A stretch of DNA of 64,000 nucleotides. Source: Guillardia theta CCMP2712. Taxonomy: Eukaryota > Cryptophyceae > Pyrenomonadales > Geminigeraceae. The stretch lies in contig NW_005434630.1 of NCBI RefSeq assembly GCF_000315625.1, positions 378,559 to 442,558 on the forward strand. The letters are read 5' to 3'. The notes under the pieces were generated by a model. The model worked only from the letters and a program-made list of their open reading frames with translations. It had not been told where the DNA came from and ran no database searches. Within the stretch, counting starts at the first letter, position 1. The number at the start of each line of letters is the position of its first letter. Position numbers and translations under genes: made by a program. This document shows positions 23,932 to 33,719 of this stretch, one piece after another.

Positions 23932-25338
23932 TCCGAGCTCTCCCGTTCAGGAGGCATTCGAATCCCGTCGCGTCCATGCTTTCTTCTATCTCTGGTCAGT
24001 GAGTGTCATGCATCTGTACCGGAAGCTTCTTCATGCTCTGAGCTCCTGTTACAGGTATGGGACACCGGAAGTCGATGGCCAGTGGCAGCACTGGAACCAC
24101 GAGGTCCTCCCGCACTGGGACGCGTCAAAGAGGACGAGGTTTCCGTCAATGATCCGATTCAACCCCCCCGAGGATGTGCACTCCCCCTTTTATCCTATGA
24201 GGGGATGCTACAGCAGCAGAAACAGGAGTGTCATCACACAGCAGCTGCAGGAGCTCAAGGAGAACGGGATCGGAGTCGTCGTCCTCAGCTGGTCAGGTCG
24301 CCCTGACCTGCCGGGCACCCACGACACGCAAGGCATCCGCACCGATGACTTGATCGAGCTCGTCCTCGATGTCGCCCAAAATGTCGACATGAAAGTCTCC
24401 CTGCACCTCGAGCCGTACGAGAACCGCACGGCCTTCTCAGTCCGAGAGGATCTGGTCTACTTGGCTGAAAAGTTCTCCACACACCCCGCCATGTTCCGCA
24501 TGCCTTCAACTGACCTGCCCTTGTACTACGTCTACGACAGCTATCGAGTCCCCGTGAGCGAGTGGATTCAGGTCCTGCGGCCCAACAGGCCGCAGACGAT
24601 CCGTGGCACGAGCGCGGACGGGTGCGTGGTAGGACTGTGGCTGGACAGTCACCATGGGCACGAGCTGGTGGACTCGGGCTTCGATGGGGCGTACACCTAC
24701 TTCGCTTCCGACGGCTTCACCTTCGGATCTTCGGTGGCCAACTGGAGGTCGATGTCCAAGTTCTCTCTAGGTTCCTCCCTGACTTGCGAGGAGGAGGGCC
24801 GGGGCTGAGTCTCATCCGCCGCAGAGCGCAACTTCCTCTTCATCCCGAGCGTGGGCCCGGGATACGACGACAGCAAGATCAGGCCATGGAATCGAGAGAA
24901 CCAGTAGATGCCGTATACCATCGGGTAAGAGACTGATGGTCTTAATGGCAGGAAGCCAAGGAGAGACGGAGCTTACTATGACAAGATGTGGCAGTCCGCC
25001 GTAGCGGGTCAGCCGGAGTTCGTATCGATCACGAGCTACAACGAATGGGGGGAGGGCACACAGATCGAGCCGGCAGTACCCAAGGCTGTCGACCTTGAGC
25101 ATGCGCTAGACGAGACTACTCGAGCTCAGCTGGGGTTGGAGGTGAGGAGTGATGCGGAGGACTGTAGCGGTGACTTGATACCATGCAGAGCTCGTATGAG
25201 AGCTATGAGCCGCATGATCCCTTCTTCTACCTCAACCGGACTGCATACTGGTCTGCTTTCTTCGTGGAGCAAGACTACGCTCCCTTCCATCATGTCAAGC
25301 ATGAAAAGCCGACGCATCCACACTTGCAGGAGTTGTGA
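23786..25338 (+). CDS. MANEA: GH99 glycoprotein endo-alpha-1,2-mannosidase
   Basis: Five exons: 23786-23994, 24055-24770, 24825-24903, 24952-25141, 25189-25338; 447 residues. The ATG precedes a signal-anchor (MFWWAVAGILVMAV) and a stalk of about 35 Ser coded by a (TCA)n repeat. The catalytic domain matches GH99: FFYLWYGTPEVDGQWQHWNH, HWD, FYPMRGCYSSRN, IGVVVLSWSG, KVSLHLEPYENR, LPLYYVYDSY, FDGAYTYFASDGFTFGSS, FIPSVGPGYDDSKIRPWN and ITSYNEWGEGTQIE. Glu in HLEPY and Glu in NEWGEGTQIE lie at conserved GH99 active-site motifs. The enzyme should cleave glucosylated mannose from N-glycans in the Golgi, as a type II membrane protein. Intron 1 is 60 nt and in frame, so an unspliced read stays open. 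Confidence 0.92.
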
Positions 25339-25430
25339 AGAATCTCTCTTTGTACATTACAAACATGTCTTCGACATGCTTCCTACCCTCCCTTCTCTCA
25401 CATCGGCCCCGATCCCTTCCTTCCACTCCC

Positions 25431-26678
25431 TCAAACCGTATAGTGCCGCTTGAACTTCGCGCCAGCTTCGCGGAACGAGTTGAGGGAGGAAGGGCCGAAC
25501 TTGGTGCTCGCCTTCGCCGTCATGCCCCTCACAAAAGCCTTCAGGTCGTTCTCACGGATGACATCTCCTCTCACCTGCACCATCACTCGATCATCAGCTT
25601 CCCCCTCGCTCCGTCCACATCCCCAACTCACCACGGCAGCGCCGAGTCCCTCTTTGCCTCCCATCTGACGAACTTCTCCCTCCAGCCCGAAGGAGGCTGT
25701 GAGCAGCTCTTCTCCGACCGAGACGCATCCAAAACCAGCATCGCGCAGCCTCCAGGCGTCCTGAAACTCCTGCACGCCGCCCATGGCTATGACTACTTCC
25801 GCCTTCCCCTTGTGCTCTGCAAGCTTCAGAGCTTCCTCGATGCCAAGTAACTTGCTGTCCACCGCCAAAACGGACGCCCCTGATGATTCAGCAGCTTGCA
25901 GCTCCTCTTGGCTGGAGCATAAGACGACCTGTCGGCGTCACATCAGCCCATGGCACAAGATCGACATATGCTGCTCACCGGCTCTAGGCCTTCCTTCTTC
26001 GACAGCTCCACCATCCCATTCAACCTCTCCTGGAGGTTGGCGACAGATAGCAGAACTCCCGCTGCTCCTGCTGCAGACAGCTTTGTGATGTCCTCCTCCT
26101 TGGTGAAAGAGCCACATGCCAGCACAGGACATGGGCCTGGAAAGTTTCCTTTGAAGGACTGCTGGGCGACAACAGCCTTCTTGAGGTCTGAGAGGGTACA
26201 GCCATACATCTCCTCATCCACCCAAACGCTGATGGCATTCACCTATAAAGGAGGTCATACAAAGGTTGCCATCAGAGCTGGCAGGCTTCACCTTGGCGTT
26301 GGTCAGAGCTTGCGAGAAGTCCATGATCGAGGGGATCGAGAACTTCTTGGCGGATCCGGGGCTCTTCCTCTTGATTGCTGCCATGATGGAGATGCTTCCT
26401 GCCGGCTTCTTGATCGCCTTAAGAAACTTGACACGGAGCTTGGAGGCATCTCCCTCCTCCCCAGCTGCCACCTCCACCTTCGAGACCTGGTCGCCAGTCC
26501 ACCGGTTCGCACCCATGGCAAGGTTCATGGGGCATCTGGTAAGGAAGGAGACAGCAAAATGTCGGCGGAGCTGCGATCTGCCGTGCTGAGCAAAGTTCGC
26601 ATGATGAGGTGTGAGGAGGAAAGCATCGGCGCTCATGGCAGCCATCGCCATCATCGCCAGCGCCCATTGCGCCGCCAT
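25431..26678 (-). CDS. plastid-targeted TrpC-like (IGPS fold) protein with altered active site
   Basis: The start chosen is the internal Met at 26678, because it begins a signal peptide MAAQWALAMMAMAAMSADAF followed by a Phe-led transit stretch; an upstream in-frame ATG at 26732 lacks this. Four exons, all phase 0. The body follows indole-3-glycerol-phosphate synthase: ISIMAAIKRKSPGS, NAISVWVDEEMYGC, PVLACGSFTKEEDI, AAGVLLSVANL, VVLCSSQEELQAAESSGA, SVLAVDSKLLG, VIAMGGVQ and GCVSVGEELLTA. It keeps the Lys of KRKSP, but the usual Glu before it is Ala, the Lys of the KDF motif is missing, and the Glu-Ser of the AESGI motif is Met-Gly. It is likely a paralogue with altered or no IGPS activity. 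It ends 92 bp from the convergent GH99 gene. Confidence 0.8.
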
Positions 26679-26813
26679 GCCGTCCGGAGGCCGAACCTTC
26701 CGTGATTCGATCAGGTTTCGACGGGTCCTCATAAATATTTCAGCTACATTTGAAATATGATGATGTCATTTCATTCAGGTTGAAGATTCATCAATGAGAC
26801 TGCAGGCGGCCAA

Positions 26814-27647
26814 GTGAGGGAGATGGAGAGAGGGGATGGGAGGGGGGTGGAGGAGGGAGAGGAGGGAGGGAAAGGGGAGAGCGTGACGCTCTACAGCTTC
26901 TGGAAGTACAAGAAGGATGCAGGGTCGAAGAGGATAGGTTCCTGGAGGTTCGAGGTCGGGGAGGAGGTCTTTGTCATCCTTTACTCCGATCGAGACACTG
27001 GGAGGGGACATGTTGAGAGCTTCGATGAGAGCGCCGATAGATCGTCCGCAGACTTCAAGTACAGGATACGTTATTTGACGGACCAACGGTATGATGTCCG
27101 CGTCTCGAGGCTTCTGCCTGTTGTTCAGGGGCAGAGGATTGTTGTATGCTCGGAGACTCAGGATTTTCGCTACCTGTGCAGGACGCAGGTGAGGAAAAAC
27201 GATTCGGTTATCGAGATCGGCTGCAGCTACGGCAAGGGAACGAAGATATTAGCAGAACAAGCAGGAGATTCCTGCGTAGTTGGGACAGATCTCTCTACCG
27301 AGGCGTTGGAGGCCGCCAAGAAGGAGTGCAATGTAGCAAACCTGCTCCGCCTTGATGTAGTCTCCTGCACTGCCGAGGAGAAAGTGGAGAGGCTGAACTT
27401 CCTGAATTCTCTTCTTCCTCATCCAGCTCGTGTTGTCTTCCTCGACATCGGAGGAAACCGCAGCGCTGACGACGTTGTTCAGCTCGTTCCTTTCCTACGG
27501 ACAGTCATCAGGCCCCATCAAATCATCATCAAAAACCGAGCATTGTTTGCCGACCTTGCTAACACCTGCTCCAGTGGAATGTCTGCCATACAGGATGTTC
27601 AAACCACCATATTCCAGCTGCCCACCATGCCGAGTGATACAACCTGA
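26814..27647 (+). CDS. SAM-dependent methyltransferase-like protein
   Basis: Intronless, 277 residues. A Gly/Glu-rich start is followed by VTLYSFWKYKK and a beta-rich N-terminal part. The methyltransferase core is visible: DSVIEIGCSYGKGTKILAEQ is motif I (V-x-E-x-G-x-x-x-G), GDSCVVGTDLSTEALEAAKK gives the acidic loop, VVFLDIGGN fits motif IV, and RPHQIIIKNRALF resembles motif V-VI. The substrate is unknown. It starts about 135 bp from the divergent TrpC-like gene, so they may share a promoter. Confidence 0.72.
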   Translation: MREMERGDGRGVEEGEEGGKGESVTLYSFWKYKKDAGSKRIGSWRFEVGEEVFVILYSDRDTGRGHVESFDESADRSSADFKYRIRYLTDQRYDVRVSRLLPVVQGQRIVVCSETQDFRYLCRTQVRKNDSVIEIGCSYGKGTKILAEQAGDSCVVGTDLSTEALEAAKKECNVANLLRLDVVSCTAEEKVERLNFLNSLLPHPARVVFLDIGGNRSADDVVQLVPFLRTVIRPHQIIIKNRALFADLANTCSSGMSAIQDVQTTIFQLPTMPSDTT

Positions 27648-27768
27648 TCGAAACACCACAATCCTGACTCACGGCTGTGCGTTTTTTCGTTATATCACAA
27701 TGCTTTAATACAATTTGTCACAAACACATCAAATCTATGTTCAACAATTTGTAAGTAATCAATAAAAT

Positions 27769-28475
27769 CTACTGTAGTGACAGCATCTGCACATCAGGCA
27801 CTGCCAGGATGGCAACATTCTGCGACTTGAAGATCAGGTCGTTCCTGCAGTGGTGGAGTTTGTGGTCCATCAGCATGCCGTTCCCTTGACCTTCCTCCGT
27901 GGTCACTCCAGCCTCCCTCAGCGATCCTATTCTGATCATCGGCCACTTCCCCGACGGATAGTTCTTGATAGCCATGTGGCAGAACATTCCGGACTCCACA
28001 AGCTGGCTGGATCCAGCCACATGAACCCCACCATTGTGCGCACTTGCCTTGGGGATGTAGCAGCAGTCATAGTTGGGATGCGCAGTGGCCGTCACGTCAG
28101 CCAGCGCCTGCATCTGGGCGAGCTGCTGGGTGGACTGGGAGCGCATAGAGATTTTCTTCCCTGTGCTCTCGTGAACCCAATGCCTCCCATTCCATACGAT
28201 GTTCCTGTTGTGAAAATCATCCTCCTTGAACGCGTACAGGTCCTAAAGCAAGAGACGTGAGCGGACTGGCATGCAAGAGCTAACTCTGCCTGAGAGCTCA
28301 CCTGCTCGATCCTCCGGTCAGCCTGCCGTAGAGACACTACCACCACGCATGCTGCTGCAACTGCCACGAGCCCCAGGACAGGAGCCAGCCTCATCGCCAT
28401 TGAAACCTTCTTCTCCCTTGATTTCCAGCCATCACCGCTCACCTCTCCTCTGACCGTGCCATATGTCGCCGCCAT
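27769..28475 (-). CDS. single-pass membrane protein of unknown function
   Basis: Two exons (28302-28475 and 27769-28242) with a 59-nt GT-AG intron. A short cytosolic N-terminus (MAATYGTVRGEVSGDG) and a Lys pair precede one membrane helix (LAPVLGLVAVAAACVVVVSL). The rest is soluble, with Cys-Cys in NYDCCYIPKAS and many His (HPNYD, MDHKLHHCRN). No family was recognised. It could be a type II membrane protein or have a signal anchor. Confidence 0.68.
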
Positions 28476-28569
28476 CGGTCTGACCCCTGTCTGACCCTTC
28501 GCAAACCTCTCCCACGGTTATTGCAGTCGTTACTGGCGACCAGGCCGAACTTGAGTCAGACTCTCATCA

Positions 28570-28690
28570 GTGGGCCGGGCCCGGTGACCGTACTAGGGCC
28601 GGGCCGCCGGGGCCCGGCCGGGCCCGGCCCCGGCCAGTGTCACGGTGTCGGACCCGGTCGCACTATGACCCCCGGATCGTCGGAACTCGC
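28570..28690. repeat. GC-rich palindromic patch (dispersed family, copy 3)
   Basis: GGGCCGGGCCCGG, GGGCCGGGCCGCC and GGCCCGGCC palindromes with flanking GAGTCAGACTC, AGTGGGCC and CTCGCCGAGTCTGG. It is the same composition as the patches at 1.44 and 21.4 kb. It lies between divergent genes and is followed at 28.72-29.1 kb by GGGTGGGGTAG motifs. Confidence 0.5.
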
Positions 28691-29417
28691 CGAGTCTGGC
28701 GAGTCGGAGATTTTAGAGAGGTGTAAGGGTGGGGTAGTCCGAGGGGGTGTTCACAGACCCCTCCAAGAAGCCTGCAAGGACCCGGGTGATAAACAGGAAT
28801 GTCCGACCTTATCAGAGCTCTATCCGACGACTCTCGGAGGTGAGGGAAGTCGCGGGACCGGTACTGATGAGCGTAGCCTGCAGTGGATAGAGTGGGGTGG
28901 GGTATTATCGGATACTGGTGACTTGTCGTGGGCGGCCAGCCTGGCAGGACCGAACTGCTGGCTGCCCTGTGGGAAAACAGGGGGTGGTCACTGGGGTGGT
29001 CATCGCAGTCGTGGGCCTCATTTAGCCGCTTGCCGGCGAGGTAGGGCCCACTTCAAATAGGGTAGTAGGGTAGGGTAGTAGGGAATGGTAGGGTAGGGGT
29101 ATAGGGGATGACACACTGTGAAGTGCGAGGTTGCACTAGCTAGTTGTGCTGTAGGTAGAATAATGGTGGATAAGACGTTGGGTAGAAGCAGGACGGGAAG
29201 CTCGACGTCTCCTGATCTGCCAAGGCTTCTTCTACCTCCCTCCATGGATAGGCGATAGCTTCTTCTACTGCACTCCAGCACTCTCTTGGCTCTGGTACGA
29301 TGTTGAGCATGCAAGGGGCGATTGATCGGAAGGAAGTGTGCGTATGAATACCTTTTGTGGATGAGCTTGCCAGCCTTTTCTCAGACGCCAGAGCTCAGGG
29401 TGAAGTGAGGCCCTGAC

Positions 29418-31051
29418 ATGGATGTCGATAACGTGATGAAGAAGACAAAGAAGGCTGGGAAACCTTCAGCATCCACTGCTCGGCATAACTCCTTGTTGTC
29501 ATTCAACGATATCAGCCCCCTGTTTCATGATCATCATCCCCAGCAAGACATCAGAGCCCGGGGTCTCGGCAGAGGATCCCTTGACAGAAGTTTCCCTCCT
29601 GCATCTCCAAACATTCGACTCCGTCCGATGAAACGCACAGATTACAAGCCGAAGCTAGACCAGCTGGTAGGGTCGTCGACCCTTGAAGAATGCTTCCCGA
29701 ACCAGAAAAAGGCCATGGCTCTAGCCATAGGTAAGCTCTCATTGAAGTTTTTTGCTGCTGTCCTTATACTCTTCTTTTCCTTCTCTCTATCTTCTTGCTT
29801 GCTGGCACGTCTTTCCCCTTGGAACCAGCGACGCAGCGGAAAGAAAGCAAACCTCAATGTCTTATCGGCGGATCAAGGTCCTGGGTAAGGAGAAAGCGCG
29901 CAGTCAGCGTGATCCTAAGGTATGAAGAGCTTCGCTGCACCATCCTGTCACTGAAGCATCTTTGCAATCGCCGGATTCAGCCCCCGAGTTCAGAGCCCTC
30001 TCGGGAGGAGTGCCGGCCTTGGAACGTGGAAGAGCACGAGCGAAAGAGTCTTGATGGAGAACACCTCTCCAGTCAAAGACAAGAGCGAAGCCGAGGCATT
30101 TCCAGCAATGATCTCCCCTCTCCTTGCTGACTCTTCTGACGGTAGAGTCCCATCCTTGCAAGCGTGATCGGCAGCAAAGGGTTAATGGAGTTGGAAGACT
30201 CGAGCGATTCTACAGACTCGAGGCATTCGGAGGCTCAGTCACGACGTGAGAGCATCAAGTCCGACGAGCACAGCATCGGTTCTTGCCCGTCTTGTTTGTC
30301 CTCCAGGGTCGACGTTGACCTTGCTCAATCTGCAGGAAAATCCTCTCCTGGCCGTAGCGTCAAGCGCGATTCATCCTTCCTTGGGTTGAACTCCACCGTG
30401 CAGCCCAACTCTTCTTTTGATCCCGGGATTGTTCCTCCGCAAACTGCAAGCTGGGAAAGTTCAGGTGGAGGGTGGATGTTGTGCCTTGAAGCGGGTTGTA
30501 AGGGAACCTCAGGATGGTTCTCACGTGCGGCGTCTCTTGAGAAGCACACAGATCAGCATCTGCTGCCACCCGCGTTGAGGTGATGACAGCGTTGAGCGAG
30601 ACTGTCTTTGCTCCTTTGATCGGTTGTCAGACATGGGCGAACTCATCCCGCAACACCTTGCAAGGACTTGGAATTGTGCGAAAGTGCTCCTGCGTGCTTC
30701 TTCTGATGAGATTGCTCAGACTGGGAATTAGAACATACTTCAATGGAGCAAGGCGTATCTATGGAAGAGGTATCACTTGTTGGATCGAAAACACAGGAGC
30801 TAACTTTGTGACGTACAGCAAAGAGTAGCAGGTGTGATTGTCATGTGAATGGGGCTTTGATGACGCGAGCTCGTGATCGCAGTTCCATGCACAACGACAA
30901 ATCTTATTTTTTCAATCCCTTGATCTTTGAAAGCCAGAGCCTCGTCGACGTTGAGCGCGAGAGGTGTTGGATCTCACCTCCGACTGTTCTCTATGATGAC
31001 GAAGCTTCTTCATACAGGAGTGTCATCCTTAAGCTCGCCAAGGCGAAATAG
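29418..31051 (+). CDS. multi-exon protein of unknown function with zinc-finger-like segment
   Basis: Start MDVDNVMKKTKKAGK. Exon 1 (29418 to about 29730) is basic and Ser-rich. Further exons include ATQRKESKPQCLIGGSRSW (about 29.83-29.88 kb) and a long Ser/Glu-rich exon (30.16-30.57 kb) with a C2H2-like signature (MLCLEAGC...RAASLEKHTDQH). Next comes MGELIPQHLARTWNCAKVLL (about 30.63 kb) and a last exon ending SYRSVILKLAKAK (stop 31049-31051). Several splice choices between 29.88 and 30.16 kb are ambiguous. It may be a nuclear regulator, judging by the finger-like segment, but I do not recognise it. It is convergent with the TBC gene. Confidence 0.5.
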
Positions 31052-31173
31052 TTTCACTACCAGCAGTTTTCCATGTACATGTGTCCGGTATATCCCACTT
31101 CGCTTGCGTCTCCTGTATAATTTTGTGGCAACTTCTGAAAATTACATTCTTACAAAACAACACTGTACAATCT

Positions 31174-32934
31174 CTACAAATCCAACAGGAATAACTCGAG
31201 ATAATCTTCAATGATATCCACTCGCTCCCGCAACAAAGCATACTCCAGAGCATCCTTTTGTACCTGGAGGGGTATGTCACTCTGCTCGGCAATATCATCG
31301 TCTCAGATTGCACAGTACCTTCCCTTCCTCTACCGGTTTGTTCGTCTTGACCTGGAGGTAAAGAGACCTGTCGATTCTTGTCCTCTGCTCGAATCTCAGC
31401 AGCTCAAGCTCGTTCTCATCCTCACTATTGGAGCTTTCATCTACTTTCACGTCACCTCTCCCACCTCCTCCCGCCTTGTCCTCGGGCTTTCCATCATGCA
31501 TCTCAACGTTGAGATCCTGTTGATCCCAGCTGGCTACTCCCTCTGGCAGGGGAGGAGCATTGGGCGAAGAAGCGGTCATGTAGCACTCGTTGAGGAAGCT
31601 GTCCAGCATGCCTTCAACGTCCTTGACTTCCGTGTAGTACGATGGAGCCGTGTAGAAGCTCCGAGTGTCACTGCTCGTCCTCCGGACAGGCGGGTTAGAG
31701 CACGAGTCTCCCTCAGTCTCTCCGACCCCGTTGGTTGCGACACAGCCGTCAGGAGCAGACGAGAGTCTCCACCTTGCGAAGAACGAATTCCTGTTGTCGG
31801 GTATCGGAGGCCGGGGTCGGTCGGAGGCTTCGTCGTGTCGCCCTTCATGGTCCGGCTGCTGGCTCGTGGCTGTCACTGCTTCGTTGCTCGCAACAACCGA
31901 AGGAACGTGCGGCTCGTACATCTTCCTCAGCTTGCTCAGGTGGAATTCCTTGACCCGGCACTTGGGTTCGGTGAAGGCAACTTTGATCAGACCATCGGCA
32001 TCCACGTGCTTCAGAGCCGACTTCTGCAAGATCACCAGGGCCTGAGTTGCATTCTCGGCCCGGGACAAGTCGCCCTCGAAGATTTTGAGCAGCGCCAACG
32101 TAGCACGGAACAGGACACTCGACCCATCGTAGAAGAAGGCATCCCAGATCCTGAATGTCACGTGCAGCGGCAGGCAATTCACGAAGATGCACAGAAACCA
32201 CTGCATCGTGACAACCTCCCAGTCCGCCTCCAGAGTCTGCAGCAGCCTGGAGGTGTCCGGCAATCGCTCGCAGACGAGATGGTGCAGGCACATCTGGTCG
32301 GTGAGACAGTGATGCATGCTGTGCGTGTAGTAGTTCTCTGGTAGGATCTGTCGCAGGATCACGTCCAACGACCAGAAGGCCTCTTCCTCGTTGACATAGA
32401 GAAGCAGCATCCCGACGAGAAAGTTCAAGGACTGGCAGTATCCAACCCGAGGGTTGTGGATGGAGTAAGACACGAGCACGCGCCTCAGTGCTGCAAGCCC
32501 ATCCACGCTCTCAAACATTCTGTGCCCCGGGAACGTCCTCCTGAGATCTTTGTCGATCTCTTCCTGAGCTATGGAGCTAGTGTCCGAGGACACTTGTCGC
32601 TTCACGAGCTCTTCGTAGTGGCCGTCTGGGAACTTCCTTCTCATGCTGTTCAGATCTATCAAGGCAGGCCAGATCTTAGGTCGCAAGTCTCCTGGGATGC
32701 CACTCCGAACAAGCTTTTGTAGAGCTCGAGACCTCTGGATCTGAGGGGAAACAGGTCACATTGATACTCATCATTAGCAACCCACGATCACCTGACGGCG
32801 ATCCACGATTTGCTCCATGTAGACATCCCATCCACGATGATGCTGTGAATCCTTGACAGGTGTTTCCCCGATGGTACTCTCTTCCGTGCTCAGAAACCCA
32901 TATGAATCCCATCGTCTGCTCGCTTGCATACTGT
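31174..32934 (-). CDS. TBC-domain Rab GTPase-activating protein
   Basis: An upstream exon (about 32.79-32.93 kb) gives RRWDSYGFLSTEES, the segment that often precedes TBC domains, then IQRSRALQKLVRSGIPGDLR leads into the TBC core. Core motifs: GIPGDLRPKIWPAL, DLRRTFPGH (IxxDxxR region, Arg finger), LRRVLVSYSIHNPRVGYCQSLNF (YxQ Gln finger), EEEAFWSLDVIL, LEADWEVVTMQWFLCIF and RIWDAFFYDG. The C-terminal half is disordered. Splicing near 31.28-31.35 kb (intron of about 70 nt, or 37 nt for the nearer donor) adds DALEYALLRERVDIIEDYLE, ending LLDL at 31174. It should stimulate GTP hydrolysis by a Rab in membrane traffic; the Arg and Gln fingers are both present. Confidence 0.88.
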
Positions 32935-33289
32935 AAACAGCAGGGCAAGATGATGGAAGACCGAGCAGGGAGGATAGGGATGAGGGAGGGAAGGGAGAGA
33001 AGGGATTGGGAAGGGAACGAGAGGGAAAGGAGCGGAAGGAGGGAGGAGGGAGGAGAGAGGAAGATGAAGGAGTCAGGGGAAGGGAGGAAGAGGAGGAAGA
33101 GAAAGGGGAGGAAGAGGTTTGACGTTGACCAGGCTATGTCTAACCTCGCGCCCTCTCCCTGCATGACACTCGGCAACAGGGGGCGGCCATTTCCCGGTCG
33201 GGGGCTGAGGAGTCGCAACAGTCTGATTAATAACTGTTTGTAACGATCTACCGACTCGGAGTGGTCAAATGCAAGGTCAAACACACCTC

Positions 33290-33350
33290 AGTGGAGGCGC
33301 CGGGCCGGGCCGGGCCCGGGCGCCGCGCGGCATCTGAGTACCTCCTGGTC
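33290..33350. repeat. GC-rich palindromic patch (dispersed family, copy 4)
   Basis: GGCGCCGGGCCGGGCCGGGC-type core next to ACTCGGAGTGG and CTGAGTACC. It is shorter than the copies at 1.4 and 21.4 kb but has the same composition, at the edge of an AT-rich spacer. Confidence 0.45.
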
Positions 33351-33410
33351 CTGGAGTCCGCCGATCTCTACCCAAAGTTAAAAAAGTCAACTTTGAAATC
33401 AGAAAAAACC

Positions 33411-33713
33411 TTTTACTCAAAGTTAAGTTAAAAATGAGTACAAAAAAAGGCTTGGCAGTTGGGTCACACTACTGTCAGCTTCCAGGCTCTACTCTGGTGA
33501 GTCTCCTGATCGTACTGATCTTTTTAACTTAACTTTGAGTAAAGGCCTGATTGTCGGTGGCAGGTACTGAGGTTTAACTTAACATTGAGTAAAAGATCAT
33601 TCCCGGGGGCCGCGCCAGTAGTAACGAGCATTTGCTGTAACAGGGTCAAGCCTCCTCGACTCTCCTTATTGGGCCGTCCTCGTACTGATCTTTAACTTAA
33701 CATTGAGTAAAAC
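33411..33713. repeat. four copies of a 20-24 bp TTTAACTTAACWTTGAGTAAA element
   Basis: One copy is inverted (33411-33434, TTTTACTCAAAGTTAAGTTA...) and three are direct (33521-33543, 33572-33594, 33691-33712). The second and fourth are preceded by the same CGTACTGATC. The core TTAACTTAA is itself partly palindromic. Spacing is irregular (50-120 bp), so this is not a simple satellite. It may be the remnant ends of a mobile element or a cluster of protein-binding sites. Confidence 0.75.
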
Positions 33714-33719
33714 AGCTCT

